Shown here: positions 19,882 to 31,390 of the stretch, piece by piece
Layout of the letters: each line of letters opens with the position of its first letter
Position numbering within the stretch: the stretch's first letter is position 1
Origin: Anaspis maculata
Taxonomy: Eukaryota > Arthropoda > Insecta > Coleoptera > Scraptiidae
DNA: 64,000 bases
Direction of reading: 5' to 3'
NCBI GenBank assembly: GCA_949128115.1
Contig: OX421962.1
Coordinates: forward strand, 99,478,836 to 99,542,835
Program-made: the position numbers and the translations under genes
Notes under the pieces: generated by a model
Told to the model about the DNA's origin: nothing
The model's database searches: none
The model's input: only the letters and a program-made list of their open reading frames with translations

Positions 19882-22800
19882 AGACTTGATGACGGAGCAC
19901 ACACGTGGAACTTGGACAGGTGACATATCAAACGCGGTAAGCCTGACACGTTCCTTTTTCGTCAGTCGTCAGTCGTCACACCAAACTCAAATTAGTACAC
20001 AATTCACACGAGTCAGAGACGTACGCCTTTGAACCTCGCTTTGAACATTTGAATACCAAAATCAAGCAAACAATAAGTGGGAAGTGGGGTCTGAGGGGAG
20101 TAAGAAACAGAGCTTTCAACTTTCAACATTCGCAGGATAATATAAAAAGCACGAGACGTGGATATGGATATGGGAACTGAAGCTGGTGGTAAAGCTATAG
20201 GTGAAATGTAATTTGAGAGGGCATACAAACTTCGCACGATGGCATACTTAATGCCTAATGTACTGTAGGCGCGTGACATGTTTACTTGACCGGATAAATA
20301 AGTAATCCGGGATGAGCCCCAAATTTTTTCCACAAATCCCACTAACATCAATCGATTCCCGTCTCTGGGGCTGTGGGGGAGTATTAAGGAGCTTTCCAGA
20401 TTTCTATATATACGCGCGCTAGACAAAGCGCCTCGGCGCTTTGAAGGGATTAATTGAAAATTCCATTGGGTTGAGGTTTTGTTGAATAAATGGGTGTATC
20501 AGGTTTCACTCTTTGCAATGTTTTTATAAATGATGTTATTCCAATGAATAACGATACGTCGGTATCTATCACATCTACAGGGTGATGTAAAAGTGTCGGA
20601 CTATCATGAAGGTGTGTTTAAGATTTAGTAGAGTGCTAGAATGACGTTAATTTTTTTTTGCAATTTTGAAGGATGGAGGAACAAAGGTTGGTCCTTTGAT
20701 CGCTTCTATTTTCATAATTTCAATAAATTTTGAATAAAGCCGCATCCACATAGGATTAGTGCAGTTGGACTGCAGGGGGACTGCGTAAGTAATATTAATG
20801 AACCGATCTTACCACGAGCGTTCACATAAAATTAGTGCGGACCTAGCAACTTGGCACGTGAGCTGCCGACCTGACGTAACAACCGTCAAACGGCTCTTTC
20901 TTGTTACGTCTAAAATTTGGCATTCGCATCTCAAGCAGAAAATTTGCATTAAGCTTAGTCCGCACGGGCGATATATCGCTGGCTTTTGGCGATATACCGC
21001 TATTTTTTTTGCCGCTGAAATCGTCGTCTAGTCCAGTCGTTAGGCGTTTCTACCCGGCAAATTTTGAGGCCGCGATGTCACTTGGCAGAATTGTTCTTTG
21101 GAACATTGTCTTGATTTTAAGAAGTGGTGCCACGATGGTGGTCGGTGCAGACGCTGTATACGGGGTGATCAAAAAAGAAAAAATTGAAACTCAGGAAGCA
21201 AAAGAGTTGGAGCCATGAAAATCACCATGTAGATCTACAATTTGATGCTTATTAGGATAAAACAAACCACGTCTGAATATCTTCAGTAATTTCTGAAATA
21301 TCCTGAGAGTAGTTTTCGGTTTCATGAAAATTGAAAATTTCAATAAATCAGTGATTTTTCAAGATATTTGGATAAAACTTGATATTTTTGCCAAGATTGA
21401 TGTCAGAAATGCAATGCAATGTGGTGCCACCGTCTCCGCCTACTATTTTCGAAAATAAGACAAGCAATTGTGATTTTTTTCATGACCGTCATTTTGAACT
21501 CACCCAGTATTCAATAAGTGGAAAACCGATTGGTACTAGTAAAATTGGTGATATGCAATAATCTAAAGGCAAACATAACCATTTCCAGCAAGTCACTTCT
21601 TTTTTATTGGGTATAACGTGATGTTGAACCCATTTTCACGAGTTTTACGAAGACCTATTTTTTTTCCATGATATTTCAGACAGGACTCAAGATAATCCAA
21701 AATGGAATTGTAATTCACATCAAAAATGAAGTTGAATTCTTTTGAAAACTCTTTCATATTTCCAATGGTCATTTTGGCCATGGTGAGGGCCGATGCTGTA
21801 AAACTCGTAAAAATGGGTTTGTGGTATTCCTCCTTTGTTTTGTTTGTACGTTGGTACCTGAAGTAGGTACGACTGTTGACGTTGGTAGCGTTCGCCGATG
21901 AGAGAGGAAGATGGCGCTGCGCTAGGCGAGCCGGGCGAGCGGCAGCCGCGGGCGGACAGAGAGAGGCGAATCAACTGTGGTGAAGAACACGTGATTTTTA
22001 GTGCTCCGGAGTGCGTCGATTTATTCGGATTTATTCCGGAGTATTTAAGGTCGGTCTTTCTTTGATTAATGTATCGTAGTTTTGGCTTCCACCCACTCAC
22101 CAAATCATGCATTTTGATACACATTTTGCCCCACAATTATTGTACATAACACGAAATTCTTTGTTCTCTTTGTTCTCAACGGGCTTGCATAACCCGCAGT
22201 TTTTCCCCCTTTGAAATCAAGGTGCTTTGCGATGCTTTGAATTTCATGTAATTTATCTACTCCCAAATGATCTTAATGTTGATGACGCCGTAATCTAGTG
22301 GGTGTGCACTTGGCGCACTCATGACGTGACCTCAGAATTGCGCCGTCGAGCGTATTTCGAGGTTTCATCAATTGTTTTTTTCCACAAGCTACGTCACAAA
22401 CCGTAAGACGACAAAAAGAAACTCTGCTACGCCCAAATCAGCCGCTAAGTAGAGAACAGTACTTTCATGATTCATTCACATTTCATTGTTCATTGTCGGG
22501 TTATACCTGAATGTAAACGAAGGAAAGAAGACTTGCACGCTTCTCCGTGTCCTGGGGGGGTCCACCTACTTGTATGAATCTGCCTTGTTGAGTCTACTAA
22601 CTGTTTCTTATTTGGGGGGAATTATGTAATCTCTTTTGCAAAATATTTAACGTGATCTCTTGCTCTTCCTACTTATGATGCAATTCTGTAGAGGATCGCA
22701 TTCTGTGGATACTCTGTTTTTCAAAAGAAATCCTGTCGGCTAATGGTTCGCCTAGTGTAACGGAGCGTTTGTGGAATGTTGTTTTTTTGGGGATCGCCAC

Positions 22801-23554
22801 ATTTGTTTCCCATCCTTTTGCCGCTGCTTCAGACTCGTTTTTGTTTGGGTTTGTTTCTCTTCACTGCCCTGATTTGACGGGCATATCTATTTATGAACAT
22901 ATTTGGTAGTATTACGGAATCTCCTCATCAGGAATGCGTACGTTGAATGTTGGGTCTCGAACGAAGTATGAAAGCGCTGCAAGTGACCAATAATTGTGGT
23001 TGCAGTTCTCATTCCTCGATAATACCGACAATGCCAATTCACAAGGTCAACTGTAAATGTCACTTATCTTGCATTTAAACGAAAACAAGTGTCTATCTTC
23101 GGGAACGAATGTAGACACACTCAATTTTGAAGGAGGTCCCACTCCTTTTGCTGTTACCCGCTCTGTTCAGTATGATGGGAGGACTGTTCGGTCCTCTCAC
23201 CGGCAGGCATCTGAGTGGGTTGATCCCACGTGTGGGCCTCATCAAAAATAGGCTTCATGAGAATTCCTTGTCCATCCCCTCAGGATATCACTGAAGTACA
23301 TCTGACTCCAAATTTACCTCTTCGATTCACGTTGGGGTTTCAATTCCAAATAAGTCGGCGACGAAGAGAGGGCCACAGGTTGGCTCGAGTCGTCGCACCT
23401 TTGCCTGTACTGTTTACTAATTCTTCTTCTGTTTTGTATGTATTTATCTGTGGGGTTTGTGATGGGTAACGTCAGGGGAATTTCGGGCGAATGCGTTATA
23501 GATACTTCTTTTTTCCAATTGCTTACAAAGAGTATAACCAACTTTCAATGTCTC
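19882..23554. other. Gene-free stretch
   Basis: I found no convincing coding gene; open frames here are short and lack family features. A CpG-rich patch at 21,893-21,975 is listed separately. A lone CAGGGTGATG motif at 20,579 has no matching inverted end nearby. Confidence 0.4.
21893..21975. promoter_or_regulatory. CpG-rich patch, possible promoter
   Basis: About 80 bp of GC-rich sequence with many CG dinucleotides stands out from AT-rich surroundings and is followed by an E-box CACGTG at 21,989. No coding exon can be tied to it, so a promoter role is only a possibility. Confidence 0.2.
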
Positions 23555-23725
23555 TACTCATTTATCTCTCACTTGTTTCTTGTTTATTTATCTACTTGCT
23601 TATCTCTTATTTGTTTCTTGTTTATTTACCTACACCATCACTCATTGTTTGTTTCTTGTTTATTTGTCCACACCATCACTCATCATTTGTTTCTTGCTGA
23701 TTTATCAACTTGTTTACCGATCATT
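23555..23725 (+). repeat. T-rich minisatellite, about 54-bp unit
   Basis: The block TTTGTTTCTTGTTTATTT recurs three to four times with interspersed CACCATCACTCAT segments. Stop-free frames across it are repeat artefacts. Confidence 0.65.
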
Positions 23726-23932
23726 TTTTCATGATTTTCAGTTTCATGATTTCTTGTTTTGTTTTGTTAATCTGATTTTGTGTTCATTTTATTGTTGTAA
23801 ATTCCTGCATTGTCTAAATAATTTGTAATGATTTTCCTTGTTTCATTTGTTTGTGTTTTGTTGTTCGTCATTCTTGTTGTATCATTTTATCACGGGGTCA
23901 CCATTTATGGCGCGATGTGACGGAGAAAAAGT

Positions 23933-24010
23933 GTCTGCCCTGAGCGGGACTCGAAACAGCGTCTTCCATTTGCCGGATGGGTACTCTGACCACTAAGCTA
24001 TCGGGGAGAC
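23933..24010 (-). repeat. tRNA-like sequence, probably a SINE head
   Basis: On the minus strand it shows a pol III A box TAGCTTAGTGGT and a B box GTTTCGAGTCCC about 30 bp later, with an anticodon-like hairpin CCAT...ATGG between. The acceptor stem does not close perfectly and position 33 is not T, so it is unlikely to be a working tRNA gene. No A-rich tail was found. Confidence 0.5.
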
Positions 24011-26189
24011 AGCAGTTCCTCCGCCACATGCCCATATGAGAGCCGCCACAGGTGAAATGAAAATAATATAGCGTTTCGAAATGCCCCGGCACGACTGGAT
24101 TAGGAAACGTCGAGGGAAACGTCAATGACGTTCGATGCAAAGTGGAATTTTGGCTTTAAAACCCGCTGCCTGACGCCCATCATCAGTTCAAAATCCGCAA
24201 AATACTGCCACAACCATCAATGAGAAAATGCAATTTATTCTACATTAAACTATTAGATACATGGTCAACGGAAATGAACAAATCATTTTCGATACCTACC
24301 TATTTATTATTTGGATTCCCAATTTTCCATTCCCGCATAATTGAAAAGTTGGATTTATTACGGTTATGATCGCGTTTGCCCTTTTTCGAAAGCTCTTTAA
24401 AAATCTACAGGGAAAAAGAAACAGGATTAGGGCTTATGATACGTGGGTATACCCTGAACTGATATTTTTGCGCTAATTCCCGGCTTTTGCGAGCTTGTCG
24501 AACACGACAAATACTCGAATCTACTAGACACATACATTACGGCCGGCCATTAATCCTGAGATGGATGGCTCCGTGTTTGGCACAACAATAGCGCTCTGGA
24601 TGGTCCGTGATATATGACGTCACGATACAGTGTTATCACGTTATCAATTTCCTTTGCACGAAAATTTTATATACCGCGAGCACACACACACACACAGAGT
24701 TCCGGAACCGCAATATCGGTAACTTGAGCATGGTCAGCGTCAGGAAGGAACTACTATAGGTTTCACGTGGTCCTTTTTGTAATAATAATTAAACAGTCGG
24801 TACGTAGGTACCTATACACAACAGCGATATAATTTCAAAGGCTTCGCTGGTGCTCCTATTTCCGCGAGACTTCATTATCGTGATCTAACAAAGTTAAAAT
24901 TCGATTTAGCTGCACGCCTCCCTTGTCAAACCCGCTTTAACTCACAAGTACACATAGATACGCCTAGCCTAAAGTTAGCTGCAGCACCAGAAACTTTGAA
25001 ATCGAATATATCAAAGTGCATACAAAACTAGAAACTTCTAAATAGTTTCCTAATGATGATACCTGCTAGGTTCTACCATTAGAGGTAGAGGTATATTTTT
25101 TCTGGAAACTGGTGTGACCCTAGCAAGACCCATCCGACTAAGGCAATTAGGGAAGATGAAAATGTCATGCAATGATGTAGTTTGTCGTCAGCTTATTAAT
25201 GAATTCGACGATTCGTTCACCAATTATTGTTGGATCGGTAAATTGGCGTGAATCCTTGTTTACTGTTTGAATTGATTTTTGAGTGCAATCACTGCAAATC
25301 CCCTTCAATTCCATGCCGTTCCAATATTATTAGTACCTGGGAGGCGTATCCGCCATATGGGAAAAAACGAAAAGCCCTTGATCCCGGGAGCAATATTTAC
25401 TGTCAGTTTATGGCGCCATCTGGTATATCCATTACAGAAATATGTAATAAAGCTGAGTGCTTTTTTGATCCCGGTTCACTTTGGGTCAGCTCCCAAGAAT
25501 TACAATACACCACGCCGCGTGCGTTGTGTATGCATGGAAGTTTGCCCTATTCCTGCTCCTACTCTTCGGATAACACGACGTGTCTACTGTATGTGTTTGT
25601 GTGTACGTATACGTTCTTACGTATTGCACATTAGGTGGAGCATGCTCCGAGAGCTATGTATGAGGATGAGGTATTCTGGCGGAGGACTGTTTCATTCCGA
25701 AGTGCATACTCAGCGAATGACCCGACCCGCAAAAAAAGCAATCTCCTGCGACGCGGACACACGAACTGTTCCAAGTTGCTCCTCTGCTGCTCTGCTGGAT
25801 GTCGGTGTGCTTATGCAGCGAAAGCTCGCATTTTCCGCGTTGTCCCACGTTACGTTTTTGGTTTTCTTTCTCTGACGCTGATTCTGCCGCTACCTGCACA
25901 TATTTATTACCTTCTCACCTCTTCCATCTTTATACTTTCTTTCAGTAATCCCGTCGTTTTTTGTATTTCAAAGTGAAACATCTAAGGTGAGCTTTCTGGA
26001 ACGGGTGCGTGAATTCATTTGATGCCAATGAACGTGAAAAGTCGAACACCATTGCTGGAACGCGGAATGAGGTGGCAGTGTCATTTCATTGCCAATGGAA
26101 AGTAATAAGAGGCTGTACGTGGGTTTTTCAATGGGCCCTGGCTGTATTTCCTTACATAAACTCCCTGGCTGTATTTCCTTACATGAACA
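24011..26189. other. Gene-free stretch
   Basis: It holds a CA dinucleotide run at 24,681-24,697 preceded by TTTATATACC. Open frames at 25,248-25,976 overlap one another and show no family features, so I do not call a gene. Confidence 0.4.
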
Positions 26190-26828
26190 CAGTGGCGGAC
26201 TAAGAGGGGGGCGGTGGGGGCGGTCCGCCCCGGACCTCGGGGCCTCAATCATCTGATGAGGCCCCCAATTCCTCTTGTTTGCAAGAAATACTGCAAAAAA
26301 ATTGGGATAAAATCAAAAAATTTTAATTTTTCTCTCAATGGTCATTTTTTCCGCATATTACTCAGGTTAGTACCTAACATTGTTTTTCTTTTTTTTTCCA
26401 TTTTAAAGTTACCTTGGCAGGCCCCATGACAACAGGTTTGGGGGCCTACACACAGGCAATAGAGGTGTGTCTGTATCACGGAATCTCTAAGAATTATTCT
26501 CACTTCAGGCTTCAAGGGCCCCGGCCCCAGATATCATAGTGCCAGGGGCCTCAAGCCTTTGAAATATTGTATTTTATTATTTCTTTTCAAAAGAGGGGAG
26601 AGACAAAACAACAAAATTATCTTCTCTGCGTGCTACAGACTACGCTACTGTGTTTTTTAGTCAAGTTAACAACTCTTTTTTTTTTGTTTATTAGGCTTTT
26701 GCTCAATCACGGCGGGGCAGGGCGAGCCAAAAAGTCTGCCAGCCCCCCTAATATTCTCAACTCTCACTCCTTAGGGGCCCCATCTCACAATTCCGCCCAG
26801 GGCCCCCGATTCCCTTAGTCCGCCACTG
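26190..26828. mobile_element. hAT-type MITE
   Basis: CAGTGGCGGACTAAG (26,190-26,204) and CTTAGTCCGCCACTG (26,814-26,828) are exact 15-bp inverted ends with the CA...TG form of hAT transposons. The flanking octamers CATGAACA (26,182-26,189) and CATAAACA (26,829-26,836) agree at seven of eight positions, the duplication size of this superfamily. The 639-bp interior has GGGGCC-rich subterminal parts and no transposase frame. Confidence 0.85.
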
Positions 26829-27320
26829 CATAAACATATCACTCAGCTACCCAGCATCCTGTCGCAGTAGTTATCGCTTCGATTCATTATATTGTTATGA
26901 AACTTTACAGGAGACTACGACGTGCGAGTAAGATGCAAACCTGCACAATTGGCGGAGGAGCCGTGCACATCATTAACAATTAATCATACGGTAGTCACAG
27001 GCTAGGCAGTGCCCATTTTGTTCGGGAAATGGAATTTGGAAATTTGGCGCCATTTTAAAATATTTTGGAATAAAGAAGCACACTTTAGCATTCGAGGCAG
27101 GTGAATTATTCGCAAAATTATGTGAATACGCTGATCTCATCAGGTATTTCTCAATTAAATCTCTCTAATAATTATTTTTTGTCCTGCATCAACTAATAGG
27201 TTATTGATAGGTTTTAAAGTAGTGGTTTTTCAGTAACGATAGATAAGAGTGGTGACGATAACACAATGGAGACATGTTTTGATCAGTGGGAGATTATCTG
27301 TAGGGATTTGTTTCGATGGC

Positions 27321-27480
27321 ATTTTTTTTTTCATCTTTTTTCCCGGGGCATCACCGCACGATAGTGGATGCCCCAGTACTGAGGAATGCATGAAAAAGTC
27401 CATCTGGCCCAGTGCGGATTTGAACCCGGGACCTTTGCCTTTGGAAGCGGGGCCGAGCTCACCGTGCTATCGACTGAGTT
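27321..27480 (-). mobile_element. tRNA-derived SINE
   Basis: On the minus strand a tRNA-like head has a B box GGGTTCAAATCC (27,416-27,427) and an A-box-like TAGCACGGTGAGC about 30 bp earlier. A body of about 90 bp ends in A-rich sequence (the T runs at 27,322-27,341 on the plus strand). This is the usual head-body-tail order of a SINE. Ends are approximate. Confidence 0.65.
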
Positions 27481-27704
27481 TCTAATGATTTCTACGATGC
27501 TGTCCACTATACCTGATATCCAAAGGGTTTGTTTTCCTTTTGTGACGTGGGACATTTTTCAAAGCCAATCGATGCAGAAAAATTCAGAAAAGAAATTGTC
27601 ATTAAAAAATTGATGCTAATGTACGAAAAACAAGCTCCCGTGACGATAATTGTGATAGTTGATTGGAAATAATTTAGTTATACAGGGTCCTGCTCACGGT
27701 GCTA

Positions 27705-27809
27705 GGACAATTCGTCCCGCGGACAATTCGTAGCGGACAATTCGTAGCGGACAATTCGTCGCGGACAATTCGTCCCGCGGACAATTCGTCTCGCGGACAA
27801 TTCGTCGCA
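27705..27809 (+). repeat. Left terminal array, seven GGACAATTCGTC-type units
   Basis: Seven units with spacer types CCCGC, AGC, AGC, CGC, CCCGC, CTCGC and CGCAA can be read in order. Confidence 0.9.
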
Positions 27810-27839
27810 AGTGAAGGCTTCGGAAGGTGAGGGGGTTAT

Positions 27840-27872
<33 letters not shown>

Positions 27873-28113
27873 GGACTTTATTCTCGGCGAGGTTCAGCTT
27901 AGAGCCTGGCGGCTCTAGCTGTTCTTCCACCTAACCGTTTGCAAGCAAAGTGTGTTACATTTACAACAATAATACATAGAGGTAGACAATAAATACATTG
28001 CTCAAAAATATCACAATAACAATATCATTGCACACATGAATTCACAGCCCAAACGAGTGAAGAGACAGGGTGGGCAGACGCACCATTCAGGAGACATCTC
28101 CATCTCAGGAATA

Positions 28114-30834
28114 TCACACAGTTAGCAATTCCTCCCGCAGTAAATCTCGGATCTGACGCCTGAAAGTTCGGTGGTTTGCGGCCTTGGCTTCTTCTGGTAT
28201 CAAGTTGTAGCATTTGGTGATGTTGTAGCTGAATGAGTTTTTGAACAGTTGTGTGTTATGAGCAGGTGGAGTCAGGGTACCTTTGAAGCGGATGTTGACA
28301 TTATGCACGTCGGTTCTGAAAGATATACGCTTGTACAGATATGTTGGACATTTTGTCTTGATGATGTTGTGGTAGAAGATCGCCGTATGTAACTGCCTCC
28401 TCTTAGTCATATTAAGCCAATTTAATTCCTGGAGTTTGTGCGAAACAGGCAAGCCTCTCCTCACACCGCAAATCATCCGAATGCACGAGTTTTGCATTTT
28501 TTGTATCCTCCGTGAGTCGCTCGCAAGCAGACAGGGCCCATAAACAGTATCGCAAAAGTTGAAGTGTGAAAGAATCATTGCGTCACATAAGACGGTCTTG
28601 GTCTTCTTGTTTAGCAAATGCCGTGCCCGGTATATTTTCCTCAGGTTCAAATACGCCCTTTGAAGACACTTTGAAACGTGATCGGTGAACCTCAGCCCCC
28701 CATCCATGTACAATCCCAAGTTGCGAACCACCTCCTGTCCACTGACAACCTCCCCTTCAAGCCCTATCCGCACTGCATCTCCGCATTCACGTCTATCTCC
28801 ATTTCTTCCAAATATGATGACAGAGGACTTACTGGGATTCAACTGAAGGCAATGTTTCTTGGAGTGAGCTGCAAGGTTTTCCAAATCGTAATTCATTGCT
28901 GTGCATGCTTGAGTTACCTCGCCAGGGGAGAAGGTAAGATAAAGCTGTGTGTCATCCGCGTAGAAATGGGGAGTGCTAGATAGGATGCATCTAGAGAAAT
29001 CCGATATATACACTTTGAAGAGCAATGGAGATATTCTGGCACCCTGAGGGACGCCGGATTTGATGGGTAAAGGTTCCGATCTGATGTTGTTGTATACCAC
29101 GATTTGTGTTCGATTTTTCAGGAAAGACGTGAATAATCCCACAGCGTCCGGCATAAGCCCCATGTGTGACAGCATAGCCTCCAGGATGGTATGGTTTAAG
29201 GTGTCAAACGCTTTTGTGTAGTCGAGAAGTACAAGCATCGTACAGCGGCCCCCATCGACCCCCCGAAAAATATCATCCGTGATGCTAGCGAGCGCCGTGC
29301 TACAGCTATGTCCCTTCCTGAAGCCCGATTGTAGGGGTGGTATCAAATTTTTGTTCTCCAGGAATACTGTCAACTGGTCATCCATAACTTTTTCCAGGAT
29401 TTTAGACAGTGTAGGAAGTATACTTATTGGACGTAAGTGACATAATTCCGTAGCGTTATTGTTTTTTGGGATGGGGAGCACTAACGCTTCTTTCCATCTT
29501 TGTGGGAAAGTAGATTTGAGGAGACAGAAATTGATGATATGTGTGACATATTCGAGAACAAAAGGTAGACATAGCCTTATCGTGTCAATGTTAATCCCAT
29601 CTGCACCTGTAGCTTTTGTTTTAATCCCGGAAACAAAACTCAACACCTCACTCTCATCCACCCTGCTGAATGCAAAGCTGCGATCCGTCAAGAGGTTGGC
29701 TGAGACATAGCCCTCTAGTAGGTCTGGGTCAGGTTGGATAGTTGGGATCGACTCTATGAAGTATTTATTCATATTTTCTACATCCACAAGGCGGTCCGGT
29801 AAAGGCGGGGAGGCTTTGCTTTCGATGATGTTCATTTTCTTCAGGTAAGTCCAACAAGACCGTCCCGTAAGTCCGCCAATCTGCGAGTCTGCGTATGCCT
29901 CCTTTTCTCTTCTGCAGGCTGTGGTGATGTAGTTTCTGAGAGTCTTGTATATTTCAAGATCCCTGGGCAATTTATTTCTCTTGAATCTTGCGTGAGCGTT
30001 GTCTCTGGTCTTGATCAAATCTCGAAGTCCATCAGTCAACCAGGGAGCGTATTTTTTTGTTACTCTGATTGTTCGGTAGGGCGCGTGCAGATCCAGAAGG
30101 GTCAAAATGTTGTTTGTGAAGAACTCAACTTTACCGTCAACATCCGCAATGTCAAAAATGTTCTTCCACGGCAATGAACGTAAATCTGCCTCAAACTGGT
30201 GGTAATCGAGATTCTTGAAATCTCTCGCTTTCTTCTCAGTGTTTTTTTTGTTTGAAGTGCCACAGAGGAGAAGCTCGCAGAGTATGAGGCAGTGGTCACT
30301 AACCTGCGATGCATCGGTAACGTCCGTTGTGATAACTAGGTCTTTGTTGGAGGTGATTATGTAGTCTATGAGTTTGTTGCTGTCGTGCGATATTCTTGTA
30401 GGAGTTTCAATGAGTTGTGTAAGACCGAGACCATCCAAAGTGTTTCTTACGAAGATGGCTTCTGGGGTCTCCGTCTCAAGGAGGTTCACATTAAAATCAC
30501 CCAGGCAGAACAAGTTATCAGCGTTAAGACCAATAGAGGCTATGTCACTCTCAAAAACATCGAAGAAATCCTTATAATGTCGGTGAGGTGGCCTGTACAG
30601 GACCCCCACCACAATCGAATGTTTCTTAGTGGGCCCGCTGACCTCAATTTTCACCCACAATTGTTCGTTGTTTTCAGAGCAGTTCAGTAAAGTTTCAAAT
30701 TTCAAGTGGCTTCGGATATACATTCCCACTCCTCCACCTCTTGCACCTCTGTCCTTTCTGATAAAAGCATATCCATCAATAGAAACATTCCCACTCCCTA
30801 TCGCATCAGTAAGCCATGTCTCACTCACCGCCAC
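28114..30834 (-). CDS. LINE ORF2 main part: endonuclease and reverse transcriptase
   Basis: The open stretch encodes 906 residues. It begins inside the endonuclease domain (SETWL at residues 4-8), with GDFN at 112-115 and SDH at 179-181, the metal-binding and catalytic motifs of the AP-endonuclease fold. Reverse transcriptase follows, with RPISILPTLSKI, LDYTKAFDTLNH, SGVPQGA and the catalytic YADD (aspartates 627-628), then the thumb and a C-terminal region with HFNFCDTVYG and MIC motifs typical of the CR1/jockey/L2 group. There is no ATG at its head because the real N-terminus lies beyond a nested insertion (see 31,230-31,390). The enzyme nicks target DNA and copies the element RNA onto it. 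The domains themselves are unbroken. Confidence 0.9.
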   Translation of the reverse strand: MAVSETWLTDAIGSGNVSIDGYAFIRKDRGARGGGVGMYIRSHLKFETLLNCSENNEQLWVKIEVSGPTKKHSIVVGVLYRPPHRHYKDFFDVFESDIASIGLNADNLFCLGDFNVNLLETETPEAIFVRNTLDGLGLTQLIETPTRISHDSNKLIDYIITSNKDLVITTDVTDASQVSDHCLILCELLLCGTSNKKNTEKKARDFKNLDYHQFEADLRSLPWKNIFDIADVDGKVEFFTNNILTLLDLHAPYRTIRVTKKYAPWLTDGLRDLIKTRDNAHARFKRNKLPRDLEIYKTLRNYITTACRREKEAYADSQIGGLTGRSCWTYLKKMNIIESKASPPLPDRLVDVENMNKYFIESIPTIQPDPDLLEGYVSANLLTDRSFAFSRVDESEVLSFVSGIKTKATGADGINIDTIRLCLPFVLEYVTHIINFCLLKSTFPQRWKEALVLPIPKNNNATELCHLRPISILPTLSKILEKVMDDQLTVFLENKNLIPPLQSGFRKGHSCSTALASITDDIFRGVDGGRCTMLVLLDYTKAFDTLNHTILEAMLSHMGLMPDAVGLFTSFLKNRTQIVVYNNIRSEPLPIKSGVPQGARISPLLFKVYISDFSRCILSSTPHFYADDTQLYLTFSPGEVTQACTAMNYDLENLAAHSKKHCLQLNPSKSSVIIFGRNGDRRECGDAVRIGLEGEVVSGQEVVRNLGLYMDGGLRFTDHVSKCLQRAYLNLRKIYRARHLLNKKTKTVLCDAMILSHFNFCDTVYGPCLLASDSRRIQKMQNSCIRMICGVRRGLPVSHKLQELNWLNMTKRRQLHTAIFYHNIIKTKCPTYLYKRISFRTDVHNVNIRFKGTLTPPAHNTQLFKNSFSYNITKCYNLIPEEAKAANHRTFRRQIRDLLREELLTV

Positions 30835-30854
30835 AACATCAAAACAGTTCTTAA

Positions 30855-31229
30855 CACGTTCACTGCCACCGAAATTTTGCGATTTTTCTTACCAGGCCAT
30901 TTATGTCATGTTATAGTGCATTGAAAACTAAGTCCTCTGGCATAGGTCAAAGTTCGAAATACACCTTGGTTTTTCGAAAAATTACGAAAAATTGAGCCCA
31001 ACATAATAGTTTTTTGAGGGCCAAATTTTGCATATATCAAAAAATCAAAAAGATTACCATGCACTTGTAACCTCCTAGGCCGTGATGGACCGCTGCCATT
31101 GTTGATATATAGCGTACTTAAGCCAGGAACCTAAGAAAATTGAAATTTCCTGCTGGTCCCATGGGACCAGCGTGGCCTGGTGGAGCTTCACGCTACTGGT
31201 CCCATGGGACCAGCGTGGCAGTGAACGTG
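30855..31229. mobile_element. piggyBac-type MITE inserted in LINE ORF2
   Basis: Perfect 15-bp inverted ends CACGTTCACTGCCAC and GTGGCAGTGAACGTG are bounded on both sides by TTAA (30,851-30,854 and 31,230-31,233), the target of piggyBac transposases. Near the right end a 24-bp stretch around the palindrome GGTCCCATGGGACC occurs twice (from 31,152 and from 31,194). No transposase frame fits in 375 bp. Confidence 0.9.
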
Positions 31230-31390
31230 TTAAGGACGATGTCTCTGAAGTCATGAAATGTGGAGTTCAACGATCTCACGTTCAGATGCGCGATTGTAAG
31301 TCGGCATTCTCTGTCTCGTCTTTGTTTTGGCCCCCGTTGTTGTTGCTGCCGCGGCTGTCGTTGCTTCATCCACACATTCTTACTATCCAT
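31230..31390 (-). pseudogene. LINE ORF2, detached N-terminal fragment
   Basis: The ATG at 31,390 opens about 53 codons rich in Gln and Arg that run into LTIAHLNVRSL, the first strand of the AP-endonuclease fold (catalytic Asn in HLNVRSL). The frame is then cut by the TTAA-flanked insertion. Removing the 375-bp insert and one TTAA (379 bp) puts this fragment in phase with the 906-residue part, 59 codons upstream of its first residue, and the endonuclease sequence continues without a gap. ORF2 was therefore intact when the MITE landed. Confidence 0.88.

Noticed and set aside
23933..24010. Possible functional tRNA gene on the minus strand
   Set aside because: The acceptor stem is imperfect and position 33 is C; a tRNA-derived repeat is more likely.
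25279..25875. A 198-codon open stretch with two overlapping shorter ones
   Set aside because: It has no ATG at its head, the three frames overlap each other on the same strand, and no domain or signal can be seen; stop-poor GC-rich sequence explains it.
27705..27809. CRISPR-like array
   Set aside because: The short repeats follow each other with only 2-5 variable bases, there are no spacers, and the genome is eukaryotic.
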